Shown here piece after piece: positions 25,629-34,882 of a stretch of DNA of 64,000 nt (its first letter is position 1; each line of letters opens with the position of its first letter). The stretch is from Myxococcales bacterium (GTDB lineage: Bacteria; Myxococcota_A; Polyangia; Polyangiales; Polyangiaceae), in NCBI GenBank assembly GCA_016706225.1, contig JADJKB010000025.1, positions 124,001-188,000 on the forward strand, given 5' to 3'. The translations under genes and the position numbers were made by a program. The notes under the pieces are model-generated. The model did not search any database. It had not been told where the DNA came from and was given only the letters and a program-made list of their open reading frames with translations.

Positions 25629-27863
25629 ATGACCACCCAAACGTCGAAGATCATCTGGACGCAAATCGACGAGGCGCCCGCGCTCGCGACCTACTCGCTC
25701 CTGCCCATCGTGCAGGGCTTCGTGAAGGGCACCGGAGTCGAGGTCGAGACCCGCGACATCTCCTTGGCGGGACGCATTCTCGCCAACTTCCCGGACAAGC
25801 TGAAGCCGGAGCAGAAAGTCCCCGACTGCTTGGCGCAGCTTGGTGAGCTCAGCAAGACCCCCGAAGCGAACATCATCAAGCTGCCCAACATCTCGGCCTC
25901 CATCCCGCAGCTGAAGGCGGCGATCGCGGAGCTTCGGGCTCACGGATACGACGTGCCCGAGTATCCCGAAGCGCCCAAAGACGACGCCGAGAAGGCCGTC
26001 CAGACCCGCTACGCGAAGTGCCTGGGCAGTGCCGTGAACCCGGTGCTTCGCGAGGGCAACTCGGACCGCCGCCCGCCACCTGCGGTGAAGGCGTTCTCGA
26101 AGAAACACCCGCACAGGCTCGGCGCGTGGAAACCGGAGTCAAAGTCTCACGTCGCCCACATGAGTGAGGGCGATTGGTTCGGCAACGAGACTTCAATCAC
26201 CCTCGCCGAAGCGCTCGACTACCGCATCGAGCTCGTCGAAGCGTCGGGCAAAGTGACGGTCCTGAAGCAGAAGGCCCCGCTCCTCGGCGGCGAGATCATC
26301 GACTCGAGCAAGATGAGCGTGAAGGCGCTCCGCAAGTTTTATGCGGACGAGATCGCCGATGCCAAGGCGCAGGGGGTCCTGCTCTCGCTCCACCTCAAGG
26401 CGACCATGATGAAGGTCTCCGATCCCGTGCTGTTCGGCCACGCGGTCAGCGTCTTCTTCGCCGACGTCTTCGACAAACATGCGGCCGCGCTCCAGGAGGC
26501 CGGGGTGAATCCCAACCTCGGGCTTGGCGACCTCTACAAGAAGATCCAGATCTTGCCCGCGGAAAAGCGCGGCGAGATCGAGGCCGACATTCAGGCGGTC
26601 TACCCCGAGCGTCCGGCGCTCGCGATGGTCGACTCTGACAAGGGCATCACCAACTTGCACGCCCCGAACGACATCATCGTGGATGCCTCGATGCCGGTCG
26701 TGGTGCGGGACTCGGGCTGTATGTGGGGACCGGACGGGAAACTCGCCGAGACCAAGGCGATGATCCCTGACCGGAGTTATGCCGGCATCTACCGAGAGAT
26801 CCTCGATGACTGCCGGCGCAATGGCGCGTTCGACCCGGCCACCATGGGTGACGTCCCCAACGTCGGGCTGATGGCCCAGCAGGCCGAGGAGTACGGTTCG
26901 CACGACAAGACCTTCGTTGCGTCGGCCGCGGGCAGCATCCGTGTGGTGAACGACGCCACCGGTGCGACGCTGCTCGAGCAGAGCGTCGAGACGGGCGATC
27001 TCTTCCGCATGTGCCAGACCAAGGACGTGCCCGTCCGCGACTGGGTCAAGCTCGCCGTCTCGCGCGCCCGCGCCACCGGCTCACCGGCAGTCTTCTGGCT
27101 CGACAAACAGCGCGCTCACGACCGACAAGTGATCGCCAAAGTGGAGAAGTACCTCTCCGAGCACGACACGAACGGGCTCACGCTGAAGATCCTGGAGCCG
27201 GTCGAGGCCATGAAGTACTCGCTCGAGCGCATCCGCAAGGGGCAGGACACGGTCTCGGTCACCGGCAACGTGCTCCGCGACTACCTGACCGATCTCTTCC
27301 CGATCCTCGAGATCGGCACCTCCGCCAAGATGCTCTCCATCGTGCCCCTGCTCGCGGGTGGGGGTCTGTTCGAGACCGGCGCCGGCGGCTCGGCTCCCAA
27401 ACACGTCCAGCAGTTCCAGAGTGAGGGCTACTTGCGCTGGGACTCACTGGGAGAGTTCTCTGCGCTGGGCGCGTCGCTCGAGCACATCGCGGCGACGACC
27501 AAGAACGCGAAGGCCGCCGTGCTCTCCGAGGCGCTCGACCAGGCCATCGCCAAGTTCCTGGACAACAACAAGTCGCCGGCACGCAAGGTGGGCCAGATCG
27601 ACAACCGCGGCAGCCACTTCTATCTGGCCATGTACTGGGCCGAGGCGCTGGCCGCGCAGTCCAAGGACGCGGCGCTCAAGGATCGCTTCGCCCCGGTGGC
27701 CAAGGTGCTGAAGGACAGCGAGGAGAAGATCAACTCCGAGCTCGTCGGCGCCCAGGGCAAGCCCGTCGACATGGGCGGCTACTACCAGCCGGATCCGGTC
27801 AAGACCGGCAACGCCATGCGTCCGAGTCCCACCCTCAACGCGATCATCGACGGCATCGCGTAA
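25629..27863 (+). CDS. icd: NADP-dependent isocitrate dehydrogenase, monomeric type
   Basis: 744 aa, the standard size for the monomeric (IDH-II) enzyme that oxidises isocitrate to 2-oxoglutarate and CO2, making NADPH in the TCA cycle. It is recognised over its whole length: the N-terminus SKIIWTQIDEAPALATYSLL, the block SKMSVKALRKFYADEIADAK, the NLHAPNDIIVDASMPVVVRD region with DSGCMWGPDGKL after it, and the C-terminal VGQIDNRGSHFYLAMYWAEA. These are signature stretches of this family and are unlike the homodimeric enzyme. Clear AAGGAG ribosome site. Stand-alone housekeeping gene, cytoplasmic. No defects seen. Confidence 0.97.
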   Translation: MTTQTSKIIWTQIDEAPALATYSLLPIVQGFVKGTGVEVETRDISLAGRILANFPDKLKPEQKVPDCLAQLGELSKTPEANIIKLPNISASIPQLKAAIAELRAHGYDVPEYPEAPKDDAEKAVQTRYAKCLGSAVNPVLREGNSDRRPPPAVKAFSKKHPHRLGAWKPESKSHVAHMSEGDWFGNETSITLAEALDYRIELVEASGKVTVLKQKAPLLGGEIIDSSKMSVKALRKFYADEIADAKAQGVLLSLHLKATMMKVSDPVLFGHAVSVFFADVFDKHAAALQEAGVNPNLGLGDLYKKIQILPAEKRGEIEADIQAVYPERPALAMVDSDKGITNLHAPNDIIVDASMPVVVRDSGCMWGPDGKLAETKAMIPDRSYAGIYREILDDCRRNGAFDPATMGDVPNVGLMAQQAEEYGSHDKTFVASAAGSIRVVNDATGATLLEQSVETGDLFRMCQTKDVPVRDWVKLAVSRARATGSPAVFWLDKQRAHDRQVIAKVEKYLSEHDTNGLTLKILEPVEAMKYSLERIRKGQDTVSVTGNVLRDYLTDLFPILEIGTSAKMLSIVPLLAGGGLFETGAGGSAPKHVQQFQSEGYLRWDSLGEFSALGASLEHIAATTKNAKAAVLSEALDQAIAKFLDNNKSPARKVGQIDNRGSHFYLAMYWAEALAAQSKDAALKDRFAPVAKVLKDSEEKINSELVGAQGKPVDMGGYYQPDPVKTGNAMRPSPTLNAIIDGIA

Positions 27864-27918
27864 GACCGCGCGCAGAGCCTGAAGCTGAGTCGCCTCCGAC
27901 CACGAGCAGAGGATCGAG

Positions 27919-28824
27919 CTACACGGTGCGCCCGGTCCGCTTCCGCGCCGGGCGCACCACGAGCACGACCGCCAAGAGCACGAGGCCCGTTCCGATCAGC
28001 GTAGACGAGCGGAGCGGCTCACCGCCCACCGACCAGCCGAGGGTGAGCGCGATTGCCGGGGTGACATAGGCAATCAAGCCCAGCTTGTGCGCGTCGGCGT
28101 AGCGCAAGAGCCAGAAGTAGACACCGAAGGTCACGGCGGTACCCGCCACCGCGAGGTAGACGACACTGCCGACAGCCGCGGCGGTCCAGCGCGGTGAAGC
28201 GTCGCGTTCCAGGGTCAGCGCGAGGCCCGAGAGCACCGCCGCCCCGACGAACATCGCGTTTCTGTTGGTCAGGACGGAGCTGGTCCCGGCGCCGTACTTC
28301 TTGATCACGGTCGTCCCCACCACGGAGACGACAGGGCTCACGAACAGCAGCAGAGCCGCGGAGGTTGCACCAGCCCCCAGGGCTCGGACGTCGTTCTGAA
28401 AGAGCACAAAGAGCCCGGCAAATCCCAGGAGGATGCCCATCCAAGTTCCGGAGCGCAGACGCTCGCTGGGGAGGAACCAGTGTGCCGAGAGGGCCATCAA
28501 GATGGGAAACACGCCCCACAGCACGGCGACCAGACCCGACGGCAGGCGGGTCTCGCAGAAGTACACGATGCCGTAGGAGGTGCCGAAGTTCAGCAGGCCC
28601 GACGCGAGCCACAGCCAGGCGCGCGGCCGCGCTCCTCCCTCGCGACGGGCAAGAGGTCGCGCGACGACCGACATGAGCGCGGCTGCGAGCCAGAAGCGGG
28701 CGGCCGCCGAGGTGAAGGGCGGCAGATCGTGGAGCCCGCCGCGGATCACCAACCAGGTGCTGCCCCAGATGGCGCACAGCAGCGCCACGAGCACGCCGGT
28801 GAGCCAACGATTGGGAGCTGCCAT
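27919..28824 (-). CDS. EamA/DMT-family transporter
   Basis: 301 aa with about ten hydrophobic helices in two tandem EamA halves, as in drug/metabolite exporters (RhtA/YdcZ-like). Typical start: a first helix with AIWGSTWLVIRGG (about residues 19-31), then a Phe/Pro-rich loop and PLARRE; the second repeat begins around the GAGATSAALLLFVSPVVSVV helix. The inner-membrane protein probably exports small metabolites or amino acids; the substrate is unknown. Convergent with icd, 55 bases between stops. Confidence 0.92.
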   Translation of the reverse strand: MAAPNRWLTGVLVALLCAIWGSTWLVIRGGLHDLPPFTSAAARFWLAAALMSVVARPLARREGGARPRAWLWLASGLLNFGTSYGIVYFCETRLPSGLVAVLWGVFPILMALSAHWFLPSERLRSGTWMGILLGFAGLFVLFQNDVRALGAGATSAALLLFVSPVVSVVGTTVIKKYGAGTSSVLTNRNAMFVGAAVLSGLALTLERDASPRWTAAAVGSVVYLAVAGTAVTFGVYFWLLRYADAHKLGLIAYVTPAIALTLGWSVGGEPLRSSTLIGTGLVLLAVVLVVRPARKRTGRTV

Positions 28825-28892
28825 GCGCGCTGCGCCGCCGCCGGCAGCCTATCACCAAGGCTGCTGGCATGGCCACGCCCCCGTGATCTGAT

Positions 28893-30077
28893 TCACTTCA
28901 CCGCGCGCACCACGATCGGCGTCGGACCCCCGATGTGTTTCGCGAGCTCAGCCAGCTTGTAGCTGAGCTCGGCCCGCCAGATGGCCCGGTGGGTCGTGCT
29001 GCCGATCTTGCCGTAGTTGTTGATCGGCTCCTGAGAGTGGGACGCGAGTGAACCAGAGACGTCCGTTGCGATCACCTTCAGGGGTTTCGAGAGCTCGAAG
29101 CTCGAGCCGGCGACCCGCGCGATCCTCAGCTCGAACACTCGACCAATGTCGTGTTTGGAGAATGCCGTGAACGCGTCGGCGCAGTCCGGACACGCCATCA
29201 GCGCCTGTTTGTACGCGGGGTTGCACTTCAGCTGATAGATGAACTGCCGCGCCATCACGTCGGACGTGGCCGTGCGGCTGTAGTGGGTCGCGACCGCAGG
29301 CGTGAAGTCGCTCACGTTGAAATAGCGCCACTTGTCCAAGTTGGTGCTGAACCCGGCGAACAGGCTCTGGTTCGCCCCCGCCTTCCGGGTGTAGCTCTGC
29401 CCGCCCACGCTGATCTGCGGCAAGAAGCTGTAGAGCTGGTGGTAGTCGTCGTTGGACAGTGTCGCCGGAAGGATCTCGAATTTCACCTGGTCCACGAAGC
29501 TAGGCTGCATCGTCGAGGTCCCCGTCCAGAGCTCGGCCTCGCTGGCCGGGAATCCCTGCGCGGCGAAGAACTCATCGTAGTCCTTGCGCGCACTGGCATC
29601 GGTCCCGTTGAAACAACAGCCGGTCGAACAGCTGAGGCCGCTGTACACGGACAGATCCGGCAGTGGAGCGCCTTTGCCGCCGCCTGCGCCGCTCGCACCA
29701 CCGCCACCGCTCGCACCGCCTGCGCCTCCCGAGCCGCTCGCACCGCCTGCGCCCCCGGAACCGCTCGAGCCGCCGGTGCCGCTCGGCACACAATCTGTGC
29801 ATGCGCCCCACGCGCCGCTGGGCCCGCACTCCTGGAAGCCGGTCTCACCGGGTGCGCAGTCGCAGAGCCGATTCTCGCCGGCGACGCAGCCCGAGGCGCC
29901 GCCGCTGCCACCGGTTGCCGCGGCTCCGCTTCCGCCGGAAGCCACCGCGCCTCCGCTGCCGCCCGCGGTAGCGTCATCGTCAGTGCCACTGCAGGCCGTC
30001 ACAAGCAGCGAAAGACAAACGATGCTCAGTGTTCGCGAGCTCCACACTCTGTGCTCGAAGTAGTTTCTCGGGGTCAT
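28893..30077 (-). CDS. Gly-linker lipoprotein, 394 aa
   Basis: MTPRNYFEHRVWSSRTLSIV leads to lipobox LLVTAC. The linker has two Gly/Ala/Ser blocks around a small Cys motif NRLCDCAPGETGFQECGPSG (about residues 65-84), a 'CDC...G..G.Q.C...G.WG.C' mini-domain common in myxobacterial lipoproteins. The remaining ~245 residues (LSCSTGCCFNGTDASARKDY onward) are a mixed fold with several paired Cys and no recognised family. A GGAGG ribosome site lies three bases before the ATG. Probably outer-membrane anchored. Confidence 0.83.
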   Translation of the reverse strand: MTPRNYFEHRVWSSRTLSIVCLSLLVTACSGTDDDATAGGSGGAVASGGSGAAATGGSGGASGCVAGENRLCDCAPGETGFQECGPSGAWGACTDCVPSGTGGSSGSGGAGGASGSGGAGGASGGGGASGAGGGKGAPLPDLSVYSGLSCSTGCCFNGTDASARKDYDEFFAAQGFPASEAELWTGTSTMQPSFVDQVKFEILPATLSNDDYHQLYSFLPQISVGGQSYTRKAGANQSLFAGFSTNLDKWRYFNVSDFTPAVATHYSRTATSDVMARQFIYQLKCNPAYKQALMACPDCADAFTAFSKHDIGRVFELRIARVAGSSFELSKPLKVIATDVSGSLASHSQEPINNYGKIGSTTHRAIWRAELSYKLAELAKHIGGPTPIVVRAVK

Positions 30078-30220
30078 GATCCTCCGCCTCGTTCGAGGTC
30101 TGCGCCCAGGCTGAGCGCTGCCGCACCGCGGTGCAAGCGCGTACGTGCGAAGTGGTCAGTGCGGTCAATGGACTGGCCGCCAGGGTCAACGCGGAGACGA
30201 TGCTGCGACCGAGCGGCGAA

Positions 30221-31990
30221 TCAGTCCGCGTCGAAGCGCGCCCCGTGCAGCGCGTCGCGCTCGACGGTTTGTTTGTCCTTGTCCAGCAAACAGCAGCCGA
30301 CCGCCAGACAATCGAGCTCCGTGCCCATGAAACAACGGAACGCCTCTTCGGGTGTTCGAACGATGGGCTCACCTCGCACGTTGAAGCTCGTGTTGACCAG
30401 GATCGGGCACGACGTGCGCTGCTCGAATGCCTGAAGCAGTCGGCGAAATCGCGGCTCCGCGTCAGCCCCCACGCTCTGGATGCGCGCTGAGCCGTCCACG
30501 TGAGTCACGGCGGGGATCTGCCCGAGCCGCGAGGCCGCGACTTTCGCCACGAGCAACATGTATGGGCTGTCGCCCGCGAGGTCGAACCACTCTGCGGTGC
30601 GCTCGCACAAGACCGCCGGCGCGAAGGGGCGAAACGACTCCCTCAGCTTGATCTTCGCGTTGAGGGTGTCCTTGGCGTCCGGGCGGCGCGGATCACAAAG
30701 GATGGATCTGGCGCCCAACGCCCGCGGTCCGAACTCCATTCTGCCTTGGAACCAACCCAGGGCCGCGCCGTCATCGAGCCGCGCCGCACACGCCAGCACG
30801 AGGGCCTCCTCGTCGAGGACCTCGAAACACGCGCCCACTGCTCGCAGGCGAGCTTCGATCTCGTCTTGGGAGTACGCGGGGCCCAAGAGAGCTCCGCCCA
30901 TGCCGTCCGTGACCCCATCACACGCGCGTGCGCCGCCCATCCCATGGTACGCGGTCAGTGCCGCACCGAGTGCACCCCCCGCGTCCCCGGCGGCGGGTTG
31001 GATGAAGAGCGAGCGAAACGGACCCCTGCGCAACAGCTTGCCGTTCGCAACGCAGTTGAGCGCGACACCACCGGCCAGGCACAGGCTATCCAGCCCGGTC
31101 TCGCGCTGGGCGGCCCGGGCCAGGCGCAGCACGGCCTCGTCGACGACGGCCTGGACCGACGCCGCGAGATCGGCGTCGCGCTCCCGCAGTGGGTCTTCGG
31201 GTTTGCGAGGTGGGCCGCCGAACAGGCGGTGGAACGACTCGTTCGTCATGCTGAGGCCCGTGCAGTAGTCGAAGTAGCGAAGGTTCAGGCGAAACGAGCC
31301 GTCATCCTTCAGGTCGATCAGATGCTCGTAGATGAGCTCTGCGTACTTGGGGGTTCCCGAAGGCGCGAGCCCCATGAGTTTGTACTCGCCCGAGTTGACC
31401 CGGAACCCAGCGTAGGCGGTGAACGCGCTGTACAGGAGCCCGAGCGAATGTGGGAAGTGGATCTCGTGGGTCAGAGACAGCTGGTTGCCGCGTCCTGCGC
31501 CCAGCGTGGTCGTCGCCCACTCGCCGACGCCATCCATGGTCAGCACGGCCGCTTCTTCGAAGGGCGACACGAAGAAAGCGCTGGCCGCGTGGCTCCGGTG
31601 GTGCTCGGCGAACAGAAGACGGCTCGGGTCGAAGCCCTCGTCGATTTCCCGCAGACGCGAGCTCAGCTCCTGTTTTTGAAACAGCTTGTCGCGCAGCCAG
31701 ACGGGGAGAGCGGCGCGAAAAGAGCCGAAACCACGGGGAGCGAACTGAAGGTACGTCTCCAGCAGCCGCTCGAACCTGATGAACGGTTTCTCGTAGAATG
31801 CCACGTGTTCGACGTCGCGGAGCCGAGTGCCGGAATGCTCGAGCACCCAACGGATGGACTGCTCCGGAAAGCAAGCGTCGTGTCTCTTGCGCGTGAACCG
31901 CTCTTCTTGCACGGCCGCCAGGACTCGACCGTCGACAACGAGAGCGGCAGCGCTGTCGTGATAGAAAGCAGAGATCCCGAGGGCGCGCAC
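30221..31990 (-). CDS. Carbamoyltransferase, NodU/CmcH family
   Basis: 589 aa, full length for the family. It transfers the carbamoyl group of carbamoyl phosphate (via an adenylate) to hydroxyl groups of sugars, polysaccharides or secondary metabolites. Seen: MRALGISAFYHDSAAALVVD (Kae1-like N-terminus), HHRSHAASAFFVSPF (metal-binding His, about residues 129-143), LAGGVALNCVANGKL (about 306-320), and the C-terminal domain with FQGRMEFGPRALGARSIL and VNTSFNVRGEPIVRTPEEA. All motifs intact. Directly followed upstream by the DUF5989 and SxtJ-like genes, which points to cell-surface polymer or glycan modification rather than an antibiotic cluster. Confidence 0.95.
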   Translation of the reverse strand: MRALGISAFYHDSAAALVVDGRVLAAVQEERFTRKRHDACFPEQSIRWVLEHSGTRLRDVEHVAFYEKPFIRFERLLETYLQFAPRGFGSFRAALPVWLRDKLFQKQELSSRLREIDEGFDPSRLLFAEHHRSHAASAFFVSPFEEAAVLTMDGVGEWATTTLGAGRGNQLSLTHEIHFPHSLGLLYSAFTAYAGFRVNSGEYKLMGLAPSGTPKYAELIYEHLIDLKDDGSFRLNLRYFDYCTGLSMTNESFHRLFGGPPRKPEDPLRERDADLAASVQAVVDEAVLRLARAAQRETGLDSLCLAGGVALNCVANGKLLRRGPFRSLFIQPAAGDAGGALGAALTAYHGMGGARACDGVTDGMGGALLGPAYSQDEIEARLRAVGACFEVLDEEALVLACAARLDDGAALGWFQGRMEFGPRALGARSILCDPRRPDAKDTLNAKIKLRESFRPFAPAVLCERTAEWFDLAGDSPYMLLVAKVAASRLGQIPAVTHVDGSARIQSVGADAEPRFRRLLQAFEQRTSCPILVNTSFNVRGEPIVRTPEEAFRCFMGTELDCLAVGCCLLDKDKQTVERDALHGARFDAD

Positions 31991-32000
31991 GCTGTCCCCT

Positions 32001-32153
32001 TCAGAATATGGTGTAGATGAACGGGCCTGCCGCGGTGGTCTCGGCGAGAAACGTGAGCACCGCCAGCAAGCCGAAGATCACCAGCATGGGCAGGAGCCAG
32101 AACTTCTTGCGCATGCGCAGGAATCCCCAGAAGTCCTTGATGAACTCGAGCAT
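32001..32153 (-). CDS. DUF5989-family small membrane protein, 50 aa
   Basis: Short gene read directly from the minus strand: MLEFIKDFWGFLRMRKKFWL, then a single hydrophobic helix (LPMLVIFGLLAVLTFL) and a PFIYTIF end, with the 'FLKxRKKFWLxPxxxxxxLxG' and 'APFIYTxF' pattern I know from DUF5989 proteins that sit next to NodU-type carbamoyltransferases. Its stop is 10 bases before the carbamoyltransferase ATG and its start is 3 bases after the SxtJ-like stop, so the three genes form a tight operon. Function unknown; presumably a membrane accessory of the carbamoyltransferase. Confidence 0.85.
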   Translation of the reverse strand: MLEFIKDFWGFLRMRKKFWLLPMLVIFGLLAVLTFLAETTAAGPFIYTIF

Positions 32154-32156
32154 GAG

Positions 32157-32603
32157 TCAGTACGGCTTTCGCAGGTCGACGGCCAGCGGGCCGCGGTCGG
32201 GTCGCTTCAGCCAGTAACTCGGCACTTGGGCCCGAAACAGACCCCCCATCGTGTCGCGCCCGAGCCGCCGCGCTACCCAGCCGATTGGCGTCAGCACCAA
32301 AAAGAACAGGACACACAGCGTCACCTGCTGCACGACGAAGCCGATGGCGTGGCCGATGGCGCGAACCGCGCGATTGATCGGCCGGAGCAAGCTCGGGCGA
32401 GCCAACGCGAGGACGAGCACGAGGCCGCCGACGCCGAGTAGCCAGGCTCGGACAGCTTGCCCCCGGAGGCGCGGCGCCAGCGCGAGCACGCTCAGCACGA
32501 GCGCGAGCGTGGCCCCGGAGGCGCGATCCGAGGGCAGCTTTCGGCGGTCCGGCACGGCGGAGCAATGGTCCGTCGTGCCCACCGCGGATGTCAAATGCCG
32601 CAC
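32157..32603 (-). CDS. SxtJ-like membrane protein
   Basis: About 148 aa with two to three hydrophobic segments (ATLALVLSVLALAP, WLLGVGGLVLVLALARPSLL, VTLCVLFFLVLTPIGWVARR) and the C-terminal GRDTMGGLFRAQVPSYWLKR motif seen in the SxtJ family near carbamoyltransferases. The start is uncertain: GTG codons at 32603 or 32612 and a TTG are candidates, none with a strong ribosome site. First gene of the SxtJ-DUF5989-carbamoyltransferase operon, divergent from the SGNH genes 87 bases away. Confidence 0.75.
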   Translation of the reverse strand: MRHLTSAVGTTDHCSAVPDRRKLPSDRASGATLALVLSVLALAPRLRGQAVRAWLLGVGGLVLVLALARPSLLRPINRAVRAIGHAIGFVVQQVTLCVLFFLVLTPIGWVARRLGRDTMGGLFRAQVPSYWLKRPDRGPLAVDLRKPY

Positions 32604-32689
32604 TCCACGCACCGACCGAGCGCCGGGCGTCCGCGGGGGCAATGTCCCGCCGCGCCGCGCCGAGGCCGTCTACACTGGCGTGTCCTGCC

Positions 32690-33793
32690 ATGGGATTCGC
32701 CACGAACCCAGCCGCGAAGCGTGTTGCTCTGGCGGCGTACGCGCTGGTCGTCTGCGGCTTGATCGTCTACCTCGGGCGCAAGGTGTGGCAGCGCGCGCAG
32801 TACTCGACGGCGACCCGCGCACTCGTCACACCCTGCACGCCGGACCCCTTCGCCCTCGGCGATGCGACCCGCTACCACCACGTCAACTCTCCCTGTGATC
32901 GTTTTGTCGACCAGAAGTTCATCGTAAACGGCTCGGTGTCATCTTCGGAATACCAGGTGGACATCGCGATCAACTCCCTCGGCTTCCGGAACGACGAATA
33001 CACCGTCCAGAAGCCCGCGGGCGTCACCCGCGTGGTTTTGTTGGGCGACTCGTTCGTGTACGGGTTGGGAGTGCGTCACGAGGAGACCTTCTACGAGCGC
33101 CTAGAGACCAAGCTCAACGCCGCGGGCAGTCGCAAGTACGAGGTCTGGAACGTGGCCGCTGTCTCGTGGGCGAGCTACGTCCAGCTTCGGATCGTGGAGC
33201 AACAGCTGCCGGGATTCTCGCCAGATCTGCTGGTCTTGTTCTTCGACGACTCGGATTTCTACGACAACGAGGTCTACCGCAGGCTCGAGGGGCCGGGCGG
33301 GAACTTTCGCGGCGACGGAGACATGGAGGAGTTCTGGAAGCTCCGAGAGCAGGTCATCGCGCAGGCGTGGAGGCACAACGCAGACGGCGGAGTTGCGGAC
33401 GCCCGAGACGCAGGCGCGGACGGCGCGGCGAGTTTTCCATCCTTCGCGGAGCTGCGTGCGCGGAGCGCAGGGGACATCGAGGCCATGGCGGCCAAGCTGC
33501 GCGCCTCGAGCGTGCCCTTCCTGGTCGTGACCTACCCCTATCCAGGCTTCACCGAGCAGTACCAGAAGGAGGAGTTACGCCCGCTGTACGCCCGCCTCGA
33601 AGCCCAAGCGATCGCCCACATCAGCCTCTACGACCTGTTCCCCGTCGACACGCACTCGCGCTTCTACTTCAAGGGCAATCGCCACTGGAATGCCGCTGGG
33701 AGTCAGCGCGTGGCGGATGCCTTGGAGCTCGTGCTCCGTGAGCGGTACCCGGCGCTCTTTCCGCCGCCCGGGAGCGAGCCCGATGTCCCCTGA
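32690..33793 (+). CDS. Membrane-anchored SGNH/GDSL-type protein
   Basis: 367 aa. MGFATNPAAKRVALAAYALV starts one N-terminal membrane helix (about 8-28). The periplasmic part has RVVLLGDSFVYGLGV (about 113-127, block I of SGNH hydrolases with the nucleophile Ser), VLFFDDSDFYDNEV (about 182-195), and the C-terminal GNRHWNAAGSQRVADAL (about 328-344) with the catalytic His. Such proteins act as O-acyl esterases or acyltransferases on polysaccharides. The neighbour downstream overlaps by 11 bases. Together with the divergent carbamoyltransferase it looks like a surface-glycan decoration set. Confidence 0.85.
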   Translation: MGFATNPAAKRVALAAYALVVCGLIVYLGRKVWQRAQYSTATRALVTPCTPDPFALGDATRYHHVNSPCDRFVDQKFIVNGSVSSSEYQVDIAINSLGFRNDEYTVQKPAGVTRVVLLGDSFVYGLGVRHEETFYERLETKLNAAGSRKYEVWNVAAVSWASYVQLRIVEQQLPGFSPDLLVLFFDDSDFYDNEVYRRLEGPGGNFRGDGDMEEFWKLREQVIAQAWRHNADGGVADARDAGADGAASFPSFAELRARSAGDIEAMAAKLRASSVPFLVVTYPYPGFTEQYQKEELRPLYARLEAQAIAHISLYDLFPVDTHSRFYFKGNRHWNAAGSQRVADALELVLRERYPALFPPPGSEPDVP

Positions 33794-34838
33794 GACTCGG
33801 CGCCGCGCTCTACTCGTATTCTTCTCGCTGCTCGTCGCGTGGGGCGCGGGCGAGCTCGTCGTGGCGCAGCGAGTTCCGCGTTACGTGAGCCAGGTCAATC
33901 GTCTGGTGCGCACACCCGGGGCTGGCCTCGGGGAGCTGCTCCCGGCGAGTCCGATCCCGTACCGGCTGGAACGCATGCGCGTCGAGGGGGATGCTCTCCG
34001 ACTCGACACGGCGGACGGCCCCCGGCACTTCTCACTGAAGCGGTCGGACCGCGTCCGGGTGGTTGCGCTGGGCGACTCCCTCACCGAGCTGTGGAACCTC
34101 GCGGGTTATCACAACTGGGTGGACGACCTCGGGACTCTGGCGAAGGTCGAGGCCGTTCCGGTCGGAGTCGGGGGTTACAACACCGCGCACGAGGTCGCGT
34201 ACCTGACCGCAGACTTGTCGGGGCTCGAAGCGGACGTCCTCCTGTTGCAGATGTGCCCCAACGACGCCGAGGTGCTGTATCTCCACGACCGGGAGAGCAA
34301 TGGCGCAATGCCAAAGCTCGCCGTCTGCCCCACGCCCAACGTCTTCGAAGTCCTGAAGACTCACGGCTCGAGCGAGGACCAGCACTGGTCGCGCTACGAA
34401 GCCATCAGCTTCGATTGCCGCGAGCGCACGTTCGGTCGCTTCGCGGGGAGCCGTGTGCTGTGGACCATCGATCACGCGCTGAAGCGTCCGGACCGCGACG
34501 ACGTGTATGGCACGCGGCTGGTCGAGGCGACCCCGGACCAGCGCCGCGGCCTCGCGCAGCTCGCGGCGCACGCCTCGGGCAAGGGCATGCGGCTGATGGC
34601 CGTGCTTTTTCCGTTCTTCGCCGAGCGACCCCAGATCGAGCTCGAGCTCTTCCGACGCCTGCTGTCCGAGGCGAAGATCCCGTTTCTCGATCTGACTCCC
34701 GCGTTCCAGCGCGACCGCACGCTCGACGCCTGGAGGCTCACGAAGCCGGACCCTTACCACCCGAACGCCGAGGGGCACGCACGGGCAGCTCAGGCCGTGA
34801 GCGAGCGTCTGCATGAGCTCGGGTGGCTACAGCGGTGA
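33783..34838 (+). CDS. Second SGNH/GDSL-type protein
   Basis: 351 aa. ATG 33783 (MSPETRRRALLVFFSLLVAW) lies inside the end of the previous SGNH gene, an 11-base overlap that couples translation. One N-terminal helix (about 9-27), then RVRVVALGDSLTELWNL (nucleophile Ser, about 94-110), an LLLQMCPNDAEVLYLHD block (Asn oxyanion position, about 156-172), and DPYHPNAEGHARAAQAVSER (catalytic Asp/His, about 323-342). Complete SGNH set, so probably an active periplasmic esterase or acyltransferase on the same glycan as its partner. Confidence 0.85.
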   Translation: MSPETRRRALLVFFSLLVAWGAGELVVAQRVPRYVSQVNRLVRTPGAGLGELLPASPIPYRLERMRVEGDALRLDTADGPRHFSLKRSDRVRVVALGDSLTELWNLAGYHNWVDDLGTLAKVEAVPVGVGGYNTAHEVAYLTADLSGLEADVLLLQMCPNDAEVLYLHDRESNGAMPKLAVCPTPNVFEVLKTHGSSEDQHWSRYEAISFDCRERTFGRFAGSRVLWTIDHALKRPDRDDVYGTRLVEATPDQRRGLAQLAAHASGKGMRLMAVLFPFFAERPQIELELFRRLLSEAKIPFLDLTPAFQRDRTLDAWRLTKPDPYHPNAEGHARAAQAVSERLHELGWLQR

Positions 34839-34882
34839 GCGAAGCGCGTCGCGCATCGCGATCGGTTCGGACAGCGCGTGCG

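Noticed and set aside
30500..32020. 506-aa plus-strand frame opposite the carbamoyltransferase
   Set aside because: The carbamoyltransferase frame holds all family motifs; the antisense frame has none.
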